Source: Lineus longissimus | Lineage: Eukaryota > Nemertea > Pilidiophora > Heteronemertea > Lineidae | Length of the DNA stretch: 64,000 nt | Reading direction: 5' to 3' | Assembly: GCF_910592395.1 (NCBI RefSeq) | Contig: NC_088323.1 | Span: 13,193,501 to 13,257,500 of the forward strand | Part shown: in pieces, positions 22,981-33,551 of the stretch | Layout: the number at the start of each line of letters is the position of its first letter | How positions within the stretch are numbered: the first letter of the stretch is position 1 | Notes under the pieces: generated by a model | Seen by the model: the letters and a program-made list of their open reading frames with translations, nothing else | What the model was told of the DNA's origin: nothing | The model's database searches: none | Position numbers and translations under genes: made by a program

Positions 22981-23499
22981 GGTCACGGCAAGTTTCCTTT
23001 GATCCCACAGCTCTCTCGGGCAATTAACTGAAAGTCATGATGAAGCCCATTTTACTGCGCACATGCAGTAAACATAATATTTCTCGGATAACAAATACAT
23101 ACAATATATATTTTTTGGGCTTATATCGATGTGAACGTTCAAACGATTTAGGCAGATACGTTAGTTAATTTTTATAGGCAGCTAATTGCCAAACAAAACA
23201 ATAGTAAAATCGAAATTAAGCTGCATGCATGCACCCACTGATCGGTTTGCAATATGTTATAAAAAGTCCATAATTGGGTTGTAATCAATGGCAAACTTGG
23301 GGCAGGCACATTATGAGACGACTCAGAATGTACACATCATGTTTGTAAGAATGGCGTGTTCAACAATATTGGATAGTATTCCTCACACCACTTTGCGTTT
23401 TAATGTTTGCCAAAACAAGCTCATCGATCGGAAAATGAAGCGTTTTCTAATCTTAAAAGGAAAGAAACTGGGCTTCAAAATAGCAGAGACATTGAATTA

Positions 23500-24135
23500 G
23501 AGAAATGTTGATTAAAAAAAATGATTTCTAAACATGCTAGCGTTTGACCACAAAACTCGAGTATTTTGCATGTTTTCATACTTTAGAAAAAATTTACCTC
23601 GAACGCAAAAAACTCGTTGCAGTTGGTCAACATTGATAAGATATGAATATCCCACTAGATGACAACAAATGGAACCATATGATGCCTTTAGATGGCCCAT
23701 TTAGCACCGACAACATACCTAACTGCTTATTAACTGCTAATCACAACAATATGTGATGATCCGGTGAAGAAAAACGCATTTCGAAAGTTATTCTCAAATC
23801 AGTGCCGTCACTACTTCTCAAAACTGTCGAAAAGTAAAATATGAAACATATCGGTTTTTGTATCAACGTTGTCTTTGACACTATATCTGAATAGCTGTAT
23901 AGAAATCAGTGCATTTGAAGCTGGCGTTTGCTCTAAAACGGAGGATTTGGCAATGTTCAGCTGATCGAAGAATAATTGTTCAAGTTCCAGTTGTGTAGAA
24001 TTTGCCTGGGTCAACGCGTGACCCGAGAGAGCTCTGTCCCAACGCGCGTCTATTGGAACGGGCGGTGGCTTTGATGTTGAAACCATACGTTCCCTAGCTG
24101 CCTGACAGTTTATTTGAAAGACAACTCTCAAATCT
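23500..24135 (-). repeat. Dispersed repeat R1, copy 1
   Basis: On the minus strand it starts at GTCTTTCAAATAAACTGTC (24110-24128) and runs through the common block GGGAACGTATGGTTTCAACA...ACAGAGCTCTCTCGGGTCA. The same block occurs on the plus strand at 43.3, 45.84 and 53.88 kb. This copy holds a 106-codon frame (23811-24131; ARERMVSTSKPPPVPIDARW). The frame is broken or short in the others, so coding is doubtful. The right-hand part (GTTGACCAACTGCAACGAG...) is shared with 43.56-43.7 and 46.25 kb. Confidence 0.6.
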
Positions 24136-24262
24136 GATCTCTACTCAAGGTCTATCATCGACACCTACTCTGTGCTCATATAGGCAAGAAGCTGAGATAT
24201 ATACTACCGTAACTTTATTAATTGCAACCTACATAACTCTCCTTTTACTCCAAGATTGAAGA

Positions 24263-25090
24263 GTGTTAATTGGTGCTGCAGGCTCGGAAACACAATGTTA
24301 TTATGATTATTTGGGTTCAAGAAGTTTGTATAAGACCGGAAAAAGGGTCCCTGGACGGTAGCTACTCGACTCAGACCAACGTACCGCTGACAAATATGAT
24401 ATTATATGGATATCGCACGTAGTCATGGTTGTGCGATATTCATATAACATTATATTAACGTAGTGATTTGGTATGATAAAATATTGTAGTAACTGTTGTG
24501 CCCGGGGTTCGGTATAGAAGAAAACTGATGCCGTTTCATAGTTGAATATTTTTATTTGAAACCTGTAAAAAATATATGACATTTAGCACCGAATATAAAT
24601 CATGAGTGATCAAGAAAAACAGAACTAATGCAACTATTATAAATCGTGTTAATTACAAAAAGCAAATAATTTACATGTTAAAATGAGCAATTATAATCCT
24701 AAATTCAAACGATAATCGTTAAGCTAATTAACAGTTACGTTGACATCAGGCTAACAGTCTGCAATAAGATAATTGAATTGAACACCAAACCGGGACGATT
24801 AACTAAAACATAATAAAGGGTGCAACTTGCTTGCCTATCGCTTCGTGACAAAGTGAAAAAAAATTGTTCCACATACGAAAAATCACGAGAGCCTAAAGAA
24901 TACAATTGCAAAAGGTGCGAATCAAACTAGGCGCTAAATCTAAACGTGATAAGAAAAAAAGGAGTATTTTTCGCCGATATTGTTTTTTACGGTCTTATAC
25001 AAACTTCTTGAAAGACTATATTTAACAGACTCAAACGTTGGACCAAATATAATAACATTGTGTTTCCGAGCCCGCAGCACCAATTAACAC
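24263..25090. repeat. Large inverted repeat within LINE sequence
   Basis: GTGTTAATTGGTGCTGCAGG...ACAATGTTATTA (24263-24303) is mirrored with two mismatches or so at 25050-25090. A second inner pair, TTCAAGAAGTTTGTATAAGA (24316 on) and its complement (24990-25012), is also inverted. The right arm overlaps sequence homologous to the LINE at 45.70 kb (TTTCCGAGCCCGCA), so the structure may be a foldback insertion or an inverted duplication at a LINE junction. The interior is AT-rich and non-coding. Confidence 0.7.
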
Positions 25091-26117
25091 CCGCGTACCA
25101 AAAGAAGCGCGGACGCATTTCAACCGCTTTTGTTCTAGAGGAAACCATCCGACAAAACATGCTCAAAAGTCTACTCCTGTTTCCTTGACACAGTTAAAGC
25201 TTTTGACACCATGCGTGGCACAATGGCATATTCTACAATCTCTTCAATTTGGAGTAAAAGGACGAATCTTGTGGCCAACGAGAGCTTGCTATGACAGTGC
25301 TCAAAGTTGTACTGGTAGGCAATAATATAATGTCCCCTATAATGTCCCCCTGGTTTCCTCTACACCAGTCGGTCCGACAGGGTAAAGTTTTGCCAATCTG
25401 GTTGTATCTCCCGTCATAGATGAGTTGATTGATAACCAGAGCTCGGTTCTTCATAGCTCCGCAATCTGCAAACAGTGGCAGTAGCGGTCGCTAAACTAAC
25501 CAGGCATTGAACAACCTGGCCCTGGACGCTTTAGGTGTCAGGGCCAAAATAGGAGAGGAAAGTGGAGGCATGATTACAATGGTGATAAATGCCTGGTTAC
25601 TGTTTTCGGAGTAACGCCAAAACTCGGGGCTCTGATCAAGCCGAATCAGAAGTGGATACTTTGGGATTTAATAGTGGAGTTTCGAGTTTCAAGTTGGGAC
25701 ATTCTATCGGACAGCGAAATCATGGTACTTGGAAGAGTCCATAGATTCTGCATAAAAAGAATGCAAAGCTTTCCCCGCCATACACGAACTGGGATTACAC
25801 AAGTCATGATTGGTTCGAATAGCTTTATAGACAAGAGGCGCCTACTAGCCCATTTATTCCTGCGCCAACTAGTGGCCATGGGGAGGATTCCTCGTCCGCA
25901 CTCCTATGGAGGGTATTTAAAGATACATGTAACTTTACATCACTATATGAGCGTTGTATGAACGGTGACAAATGTATATTAGGCTTCCTTCAGCTGATAA
26001 AAGAGACTCTGGGACGCTATAATCTATCCGATTATTTAGCTGTAGCGGTTGATGATCCCGAACTCTTCCCTGCCAAAGTCCTATGTGTGCTGACCAGGGG
26101 CTTAGCTCGAAAATGCT
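25091..26117 (+). pseudogene. LINE ORF2 remnant: RT to C-terminus
   Basis: Scattered frames give FVLEETIRQNMLK, CFLDTVKAFDTxWHN (RT block 'FLDxxKAFDxVWH'), SVRQGKVLPIWLYLPVIDELID ('xRQGSVLSPxLFxxxxDEL'), RVHRFCIKRMQSFPRHTRTGI and QVMIGSNSFID. The final block is SLYERCMNGDKCILGFLQLI...LGRYNLSDYL...LFPAKV, the C-terminal end of this LINE family. Multiple stops and frameshifts make it inactive. The same C-terminal block recurs at 60.5 and 62.5 kb on the minus strand. Confidence 0.65.
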
Positions 26118-27010
26118 GAACAACCATTCTTTCATATAATGTTCACTTATTATCTGCCCATTTAGGTTAATTCAGATTGACTGCAAAATACAAATTTAAG
26201 CAACCATGAGTGATAGAAAACTCATTATACAATAAGATTTTTACAATTAGTTCAACAACTCAAATAAAGAGGGCGCTGTGAACGTCATGTTTTTTCCAGC
26301 AGTGGTCTGTCAATGGCAAAACACGGCAACCAAATATGCCAGCATCACCAGGCCTGCTACACTAAGCTTGGGAATGAAACCCAAGTCAATCGCATGCACA
26401 ACAATAGAAGCCTAGTTCACTATCAATACTGTCAACACACAAAGCAACCATTGTAGCTGGAAGATGACACATATACGCCCACTTGTCTTGCACAACACAT
26501 ACAACTTGAAACACCAATAAAACATTGTAGTCATCAAACTAAGACCAAGCATGGGATAAGGAAAACTCCAGAATAGCATTGAATGTGTTGTTAACTTCAT
26601 GAAAAACTTAATGCTTCATAGCCAAATTATTGCTTAACAGACCCATTCATATAACTAGTTGTGCGAGACTACTCACAAATACTTGTAACCATCTTTAAGA
26701 CAATGGCTGAATCTTCAACCCTCAGTTTAACTCCATAAGGCGCTCAAAACTAAACTAGAAGTTTTTCAAATATCACCTAATGGAACTTCAGTCCGCCTAT
26801 TCAATCTTCATGGCCTGGCACTTAACATTATTTACTACAAGCTTTATCACCCTTTCTCAGTAGAAATCGACACAAGGTACGAGCTCTGATGCTCTTTGAT
26901 GCTTGACGCAGACTCTTATGGGACCAACGACCTGTGTCTCACCTTGATTCTAAAGATAAACTTGACCTAAAGACAGTGACCCGGGTGCATATGAATATGT
27001 TTGTAAATAA
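26118..27010. other. No gene seen
   Basis: AT-rich sequence without a supported ORF, recognised repeat or hairpin. Confidence 0.4.
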
Positions 27011-27017
27011 AACTTAG

Positions 27018-27514
27018 AGTAGAGTTTTGGCCGTAACACTATCGAAAACAGTCGTCAACCGCTCCGTTGACAATACAGAATATATGAAATTCTTGGAGAA
27101 TTGTGCAGATAATGTCTCCTTGCAACGCATTCTACATGTTGAAAAATCATTCGACTTTCCGTCCTTTCTTTGGACTGCGGCATTAGCCGACGCAACACAC
27201 ATAAACAAATATGCTGACATTCCTAGGCCGAATACGCTGATAATTGCTGTTCAAGCAATCAAATGAAAGAAATTCAGCCAAACCTTACTGACCAAGCGGT
27301 ACACCTGTTTTGTGGCTGCTCAGGCTATTTGCTAGAGAACCGGCATGAATTCTGGGACACCGTTGTCAACGCGTTCCCAGTCGAACTTTGCGCCACACTG
27401 TGGAACATGGAAGATAGCCAGCTCACCGAGGCAATGCTCGGGAAACAGCTGGAGGTGGACTTCGACATCAGTAGTTTATTCCTGAAGTCGGCAATTGAAT
27501 GCTGGGTCAACTAA
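27018..27514 (+). pseudogene. Unrecognised C-terminal module, best copy, one frameshift
   Basis: Two overlapping frames (27018-27263 and 27263-27514) join if one base is missing near 27258, giving about 165 residues with coding-like composition. The first contains EYMKFLENCADNVSLQRIL and FPSFLWTAALADATHINKYA. The second contains LTDQAVHLFCGCSGYLLENR, LWNMEDSQLTEAMLGKQLE and a terminal KSAIECWVN-stop. It is probably helical. I do not recognise the family. A possible acceptor (AACTTAG) precedes it. The last 40 codons plus about 100 bp of 3' flank recur at 22.2 (+), 54.7 (-), 57.95 (-) and 63.9 kb (-), the first two next to coiled-coil exon copies. This suggests it is the 3' exon of the ankyrin/coiled-coil family. 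Confidence 0.5.
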
Positions 27515-28046
27515 CTTTTGACAAAGGCCAGTTCCTGAACTCTATCTATCACTCGTCAGAGTGACTACATGCATGCACTGCACACTGTAGACCTATATTG
27601 ATCATTTCCCTGTTGTGTGTGTGGGCGTGCATGCGTGAGCGTATGTGTTGTTTTGTTTTTGGTTGTTTGTGTCTGTATGGTTATTTTGTATATTGCACCT
27701 GACTGTTAGTTAATAATCTTTCGTAATCTGTAACCTCACATGTATTTTGTTAGGTGGAATCAAACTATATACCCTAAAGTCCTGCGAGAGAGAACGAATA
27801 TTGCTGACATGTCCTTATTTAATAACTTGGGCTCGTGGTCATTCTTGCATGGATCACCCCTGCATAATGCCTCCCTAGTTCAATTAGCTAGCAAAATTGG
27901 GCTGGGTGTAACAATGGGGGCATTGACTTGGATTTGGCAACCACTGTAAAGGAAGAGCACCATGTTCTCTCTCACGGGATATTAGGGTATATCTATTTAT
28001 TGTATTTCGATATTTGGTTATCGACAGTATGATTGTCTTGTTTCAG

Positions 28047-28145
28047 GACGGCTTGACTGCGCTAATGCTCGCCTCCCTAAACGGTCACCTTGATGTCGTA
28101 GATGCTCTATTGAAAGGTGACGTAGAGGTTGACAAAGAGCAAAAG
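28047..28145 (+). CDS. Intact ankyrin-repeat exon
   Basis: The 99-base, phase-0 exon is preceded by TTGTTTCAG and followed by AAG|GTAACACACC. Its 33 codons read DGLTALMLASLNGHLDVVDA then LLKGDVEVDKEQK, a clear canonical ankyrin repeat (TALMxAxxxGHxxVVxxLLxxG). It may belong to the same gene as the ankyrin exon at 19.6 kb, or to a separate duplicated copy. The intron after it carries the YR retrotransposon. The minus-strand paralogue is at 56912-57010. Confidence 0.7.
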
Positions 28146-28267
28146 GTAACACACCAAAAATTCCATTCATCTTAACTTACCTTTCTAAATCATAGGATAA
28201 CAAAGCTCTGTATATTATTGTTGAATGAGATAACTAGTTTGAATCGCTCGAAATCATCTGCATCTCA

Positions 28268-28730
28268 GGGACCGTATTCATGAAGCCTTCTTAATAGAGC
28301 TTAGTAAGCATTTACGTATTACTAGGTGGTTCTTAGCGAGTTGCGTCATATTCACGAAGCACTCGTAACTACAATCGATTTCGTAAGTCGCTACTAGTGC
28401 TACGTGTTTTCGACTTCGTAGCGTTTTCTAGAGGTCCTTCGCGTGAGTTCACGACGTGACGTTTTGATGGTCACCTGCCAATGCATTTCCTTTACGTAAA
28501 TTTTATTTCCTTTTCGTGTGACGGCCAATATGGCAGTGCAAAACAATACTCTATATTCCGACGTTAGATGGCGCGCCGATCGAATCTGACTTGACACTAG
28601 GTGGCAGAAGCTGACGGGTATAAAAAGATAAACAGACGTCACGCCCACAAAATGTTCGCGATCGATAAATTTGAACCCGCAATTCGCACACTTTGTGACC
28701 AATAACATAAGAAAAAAGATTCAAGTACAA
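28268..28730 (+). repeat. Intronic repeat, paired with inverted copy at 56.33-56.79 kb
   Basis: From GGGACCGTATTCATGAAGCC to CACTTTGTGACC and AACATAAG, this block matches the minus strand at 56.33-56.79 kb throughout. It starts like a short palindromic or MITE-type element (GTATTCATGAAGC...). Its position inside the ankyrin intron is the same in both paralogues, so it predates their duplication. Confidence 0.7.
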
Positions 28731-28982
28731 AAATGCTCATTATGTAAACTATAAACAATAGACTGACATAATGGATTTTATGTGGGATAACCTAATCAAC
28801 TTGTTCAGCCCTCACCACATGCTAATCAGCCAGGTCTGGGAGTGTCCAGGAATATGGCTGACCAATCAGATTCTAGCTAGGGTCCCAAGCTGGTTTCAAG
28901 GGGCTAGCTAGCTTCAAGGGGCAAGAGCTTTATTACTTGCCAGGTTGCAGTGAGACGAACAAGTTGTTTAATTATTTCGTTT
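28731..28982 (+). repeat. Split direct repeat A1 (left end)
   Basis: About 252 bp beginning AAATGCTCATTATGTAAACT and ending AATTATTTCGTTT, repeated at 35958-36209 and 36582-36833. It should hold the left recombination site and probably the promoter. Confidence 0.85.
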
Positions 28983-29090
28983 CCAACATATTTCGTTCCT
29001 GAATTTATCCTTGGAGTACCGGTTTTTTATTCCAACGTTTTAACCTGGGGAGTATACTTTCTAGCTTTCTTGTATATAGTAGCTAGAACC

Positions 29091-29738
29091 ATGACTGCGA
29101 TTCAGCAGACCAAAGTAGCTATTGTAGGTCACAGTTACGTGCGTAGGTTGATGGAATTCTCACGAGATTTTCCATTTATGCAGCAGTTTAGTAATGTGGC
29201 TCCACCACTCCCCCGGCCAAACTGGTTAGACTTAGCTAATTGTAGTGTTAGTTGGCACCATATCGGTGGCGGTACTGTCGCAAGTTTGGGCTCAAATGCG
29301 ACCATATGGGAGGAGCTGATGATTTTCCAGCCCCATGTGCTATTTCTGCAGATTGGTTCAAATGATCTAGATGCTCTAAGCTCTGCGTCCGCCCCCTTTA
29401 CTGTAGCGTACTCAGTATCGGAGTTGGTGGAGTTATACATTTTAAAGATAACATCTTTAAGGAAAGTTTTTGTAGGCGGCTTAGTCAAGCGCCTTAAAAC
29501 ACGCACCCAAGACCTATCCGTTGAAGTGTACAATGACAAGGTCTTCAGAACTAATGGTTACTTGATAGATTTTTGTGACCCTTTGGGTCGCATACCGGTG
29601 AAGTTATGGCTTCATAAAGGCGTTTCCCAGCCTACTAGTAACATTTATAACAGGGACAGCGTCCATATGAACCCATTGGGAAACCTCAAATTGTACCGCA
29701 GCGTGCGTTCCGCTGTCACATCTGCTATGAGTAGCTAG
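29091..29738 (+). CDS. SGNH (GDSL-like) hydrolase ORF of the YR element
   Basis: 215 codons from an ATG in good context (ACCATGA). The frame is open further up, into repeat A1, but only with non-ATG starts. The SGNH catalytic blocks are all present: GHSYVRR with nucleophile Ser15 (block I), GGGT at 59-62 (oxyanion Gly), IGSND with Asn91 (block III) and DSVHMN with Asp189/His192 (block V). The fold is an alpha/beta serine esterase. SGNH-like ORFs are known in some Ngaro elements, and their role in transposition is unclear. Here it lies upstream of gag, and about 980 bp of repeats separate the two. No signal peptide is seen from this ATG; a hydrophobic stretch precedes it in the extended frame. 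Confidence 0.75.
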   Translation: MTAIQQTKVAIVGHSYVRRLMEFSRDFPFMQQFSNVAPPLPRPNWLDLANCSVSWHHIGGGTVASLGSNATIWEELMIFQPHVLFLQIGSNDLDALSSASAPFTVAYSVSELVELYILKITSLRKVFVGGLVKRLKTRTQDLSVEVYNDKVFRTNGYLIDFCDPLGRIPVKLWLHKGVSQPTSNIYNRDSVHMNPLGNLKLYRSVRSAVTSAMSS

Positions 29739-29829
29739 GTTAGATGTCTTACTGAAGCTTATTGCTTTAGTTCGTTAGCTCAATAGCATACGGTTCATAT
29801 GCTTATTAAGTTGGGTGCATGGGCCGTCA

Positions 29830-30650
29830 GGCACTGTGCGCTTGTTTACCTTGGGTGTGAGTCTTAGGCTCTGCTCATTTATGATGCCCTTGTAGTTGGA
29901 TCATTGCTCCCAACCAATTTGAAGCCCGCCCTTGATATCGCGAACCCATAGTTGGTGCGATGTTATGGTTTCAACAGTTTGGGCTTTGATACCCTGCAAT
30001 GGGCTGGTTGTGCTAGGAGGGAGCTTCCCCCTTTATTCCTGCACATTGTCTTGTGTATGTGTCTTGGGCACTCCACATATCTACCTTGTGTATGGGTCTT
30101 AGGCTCTGCGCATTTATGATGCTCTCAACTGTAGTTGGATCGTTGCTTATCACTTGACAGTGTGCGCTATCGATACCCTGCATAAGGCGGTATTGTGCTG
30201 AGGGCTATCTCTCCTCACCACATTGTCTTGTGTATGTGTCTTGGGCACTCCACATATCTACCTTGTGTATGGGTCTTAGGCTCTGCGCATTTATGATGCT
30301 CTCAACTGTAGTTGGATCGTTGCTTCTCACTTGACAGTGTGCGCTATCGATACCCTGCATGAGGCGGTATTGTGCTGAGGGCTATCTCTCCTCACTTGCA
30401 CAATTGTTCGTATAGTGCATGAAGTTTCAGGCTCTGCACGTTAATTATGATGCTCTCAACTGTAGTTGGATCTTTGCTTCTCATTTGACTAAAAGCAATC
30501 TTAGATATCATGTACTCCTGTCTTGGTGTTCTGTGTTTTGAAACCAATAGACACCCGATGGGTTGGTATCTAGGTTGTTTATCAATGGGCGCTCTCGATA
30601 CCCTGCATGAGGCGGTAGTGTGCTGAGAGTTATCTCTCCTCACTTGCACA
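29830..30650 (+). repeat. 177-bp tandem repeats upstream of gag
   Basis: Two near-identical 177-bp units start at 30044 and 30221 (CATTGTCTTGTGTATGTGTC), with diverged flanking units on both sides. Every unit contains TCTTAGGCTCTGC, AACTGTAGTTGGAT and GATACCCTGCA. The related word GTCTTAGGCTGCAGCTTA occurs twice after the recombinase gene (34477 and 34579). They could act in transcription start, RNA structure or translation of gag. This is inference. Confidence 0.8.
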
Positions 30651-30716
30651 ATTTGTGGTGATGCTGTTTTCTTAAAGCTCATATATATTAACAATCACGC
30701 TGTTCTTTTCTAGACC

Positions 30717-31934
30717 ATGGCGTCCAATACACAGAGGACGAGACAGAGCAAGCGACGTCGCCAAGCGGATGAGGAAGATACTCCATTGGTGCCGGTGCCA
30801 GCACCCGAAGGGGCAGCCCAAAATCCAACAGGTCCCAAGAGGCAGAAGAAAAAAGTCACTAAGAGGCGCAACGACCAAACGAATTCGGGACCGAGCGGAA
30901 CAGACGTTAGTGCTATGTTTACTGAAATGAGGACGTTTATGTCCACCATGATGGACATGATGGCCAGGACTAACAATGTTACCACCAGCAATGCGTCTCT
31001 CGGTGCTACTGGATTACCGCTCAATAGTACTCAGCCGCAGTTACAGTATGGTCCGTCTTCGGGGGCGGTATCGGCTACCACGCAAGGAGTCATGCAGAAC
31101 AGTCAGCTTCAGTCGAATCAGGGTCCGTCGTCGGCAGCAGGATCTGCAGCTCAGTTGGAATTGTCAAACCAACGCCAGACAAGCAGCGCCAATACTAACG
31201 GTGAGGGAGATATAGGCGAACCGTCGTTCACTGGTAGAGACATAAATGGTTCTCTTCTCTCGGTGGCCCGTCCGTTATATTACGGTGTCTCCGACAGGAT
31301 CAGAGAGAAAGTTTGGGCCGGGAAATATGTGGATTTCCACAAGTTCTTGAAAACCTATAAGGACAAACCCAAGCCAACTGTCATATCAACAGATGAGGAT
31401 GGGGTGCCCATCTCCTTGTCATTTGGTAAAGTAACTAAAGACAAGCCTTTGTCACTTATACAGTGGTTGTCGTGCTTTGATGTTTTCGCATCGGTCTATG
31501 GGATGAAATTCCCAAATGATGTATATAAATTGGTACGGTACTCGGCATTAGTGAAAGAGATTGCGCACGAGGGAGGGGATTGGTGCTACTATGACGAGAA
31601 TTTTCGCAAGTGGCGTCAAGAGGAACCTCTTGACTGGTTGGAAGTGGTACACACCTTGTACATGAAGGCCCATACAAGAGGGAGTTCTGATCTTTCCGCC
31701 AGTGACAAAACCATTTCCGGCGGTAAGAATCAGCCCTTTCGTGCTAACAAAGCCTCCAACGGCTTACCCAAAGGCACCTGCTTTGTCTACCAAAATACAG
31801 GCAAATGCAACAGAGGCGCCAAGTGCAAATTCCAGCACACTTGCGCTAAGTGCAAGGGTAAACACCCTACCTCCAAGTGTTACACCCAAAAAGGCTCTTC
31901 AAAGCAAGGTGATACCACGACCAAAGAACATTAA
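30717..31934 (+). CDS. gag: Gag-like protein of the YR element
   Basis: 405 codons from ACCATGG. The N-terminus (1-60) is highly basic (RTRQSKRRRQ; KRQKKKVTKRR) and could bind nucleic acid or act as a nuclear signal. Residues 70-170 are Ser/Gln/Asn-rich low complexity. 180-330 is a globular region (SLIQWLSCFDVFASVYGMKF) typical of DIRS/Ngaro gag. The C-terminus has a CCCH finger (Cys355-x8-Cys364-x5-Cys370-x3-His374) directly followed by a CCHC-like knuckle (Cys376-x2-Cys379-x3-His383-x4-Cys388). Such Cys-rich tails are usual for this group. The ORF is intact and the start context is strong. Confidence 0.8.
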   Translation: MASNTQRTRQSKRRRQADEEDTPLVPVPAPEGAAQNPTGPKRQKKKVTKRRNDQTNSGPSGTDVSAMFTEMRTFMSTMMDMMARTNNVTTSNASLGATGLPLNSTQPQLQYGPSSGAVSATTQGVMQNSQLQSNQGPSSAAGSAAQLELSNQRQTSSANTNGEGDIGEPSFTGRDINGSLLSVARPLYYGVSDRIREKVWAGKYVDFHKFLKTYKDKPKPTVISTDEDGVPISLSFGKVTKDKPLSLIQWLSCFDVFASVYGMKFPNDVYKLVRYSALVKEIAHEGGDWCYYDENFRKWRQEEPLDWLEVVHTLYMKAHTRGSSDLSASDKTISGGKNQPFRANKASNGLPKGTCFVYQNTGKCNRGAKCKFQHTCAKCKGKHPTSKCYTQKGSSKQGDTTTKEH

Positions 31935-33551
31935 TGATCCAACCCTAAATATTAGTGCTTCTCATTCCGTTCTCCCATCCCCGGTCAAAGTTAACACCTT
32001 GTGTGCCTACCTCTCCGGTTATGACCCGGTGAAATTACATTATTTGAAGTCGGGTTTTTCTGTCGGGTTTCGTTTACACTATGCTGGTAACATGGAATCC
32101 CTCATTTGTGAAAATTTAAAGTCGGCAAAGCAACATAAACATATAGTATCCTCTAAAATTCAGAAAAAGTACAAGCCGGGCGTATTGCCGGCCCTTTTGA
32201 TAGTCCACCTTTTCAAAATTTTCATGTTTCGCCTTTAGGGGTTGTTCCTAAAAAGACCCCTGGTGAATTCAGAATGATTCACCATCTTTCATTCCCTGAG
32301 GGGTCTTCGGTAAACGATGGCATTCCAGCAGATTGTAAGCATGTGCAATACGCGTCTATTCTTGACGCTATTGCAAGGATTAAAACGGTCCCCAACCCAG
32401 TCTTTTTGGCGAAAACTGACATCAAGTCAGCTTTTCGCATTATTCCCATTCATCCTGATGACTATCACTTGCTCGGTTTTACCTGGGAGGGCAAATATTA
32501 TTACGATAAGGTTTTGCCTATGGGTTGCGGTAGTAGTTGCTCTATTTTTGAAGCGTTGAGTACGGCGTTAGAATGGATAGCCATAAAAAAGTTGCACATA
32601 CAATCTATGGTTCACATTCTGGATGATTTCCTATTGATGGTGCACGGTTTTGCCAACTGCCAACGACAATTAGGGCTCTTCAAAAAGCTGTGTGATGACT
32701 TAGGTGTGCCCTTAGTTAGTGAGAAGACTTTTGGGCCCGATAGGGTTATGCCTTTCGTAGGCATAGTCTTGGATACCATTAAGTTTAAAGCAAGCTTACC
32801 GCCTGATAAATTACACAAATGTCACACACAAATATCCGGTTTTCAAGCAAGACGAACGGTCAGTCTCCAACAGTTGCAATCTCTGATTGGTTTGTTAAAT
32901 TTTGCATGTTCAGTGGTGTTGCCGGGTCGTGCCTTTTTAAGACGACTCATAGATTTAACTGTTGGTTTCACCAACCCACATCACCACATTAGCTTAACTT
33001 TAGATGTCAAGGCTGACCTGTCAGTATGGGCTACTTTTATAGCAAATTTTAACGGTGTATCATTTTTTCATGGAGAAACATGGGTTTCCAGTAACAAACT
33101 AAAGCTGCACACCGATTCGGCAGGTAGCTTGGGATTTGCGGCCATTTTTGGCTCTCACTGGGTCGCTGGAGCATGGCCAACTCAGTGGAAATCTTTTCAT
33201 ATAACTCTGTTAGAACTGTACCCTATAGTTGCAGCCCTATTTGTTTGGGGCCATCTGTGGAGAAATAATTCCATCGTGTTTCTATGCGACAATGATGCAG
33301 TTGTTCATATAATTAACAAACAATCTTCTAAAGATAAGAGGGTAATGGTACTCATGCGTAAATTGGTGTTAAGATGCTTAGAGCTCAACATAAGGTTTCA
33401 GGCAAAGCATATTCCAGGGAAATTCAATTATTTACCTGATCTGATTTCCCGATTTCAGGTGGACAAAGCTCGTCGGTTGGCCCCTTGGCTAGACTCCTCC
33501 CCAACGGAGATTCCACAAGATATGTTGCCCGAGAGGTTACCGATTCATTGA
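31935..33551 (+). pseudogene. Reverse transcriptase/RNase H, one frameshift
   Basis: The N-terminal part reads NDPTLNISASHSVL through KSAKQHKHIVSSKIQKKYK in one frame (to about 32176). It then continues GRIAGPFDSPPFQNF-HVSPLG and on in the next frame, so one base is missing around 32176-32182 (AAGCCGGGCGT). The main frame (32274-33551) has the RT motifs KTDIKSAFRIIPIHP (catalytic Asp49 of this frame), MGCGSSCSIFE and ILDDFL (Asp117-Asp118; LDD in place of YxDD is normal for DIRS/Ngaro). RNase H follows: LHTDSAGSLGFAAI, LLELYPIVAAL, LCDNDAVVHIIN and KHIPGKFNYLPDLISR. The ORF may be read by frameshifting or an internal start, since its frame overlaps the gag end. Confidence 0.85.

Noticed and set aside
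29135-29539. 134-codon ORF antisense to the SGNH gene
   Set aside because: Shadow of the real plus-strand gene, with no motif.
31702-31930. Second ORF overlapping gag
   Set aside because: The part overlapping gag has no RT similarity. Homology starts only near the gag stop, so it is an upstream extension of the RT frame.
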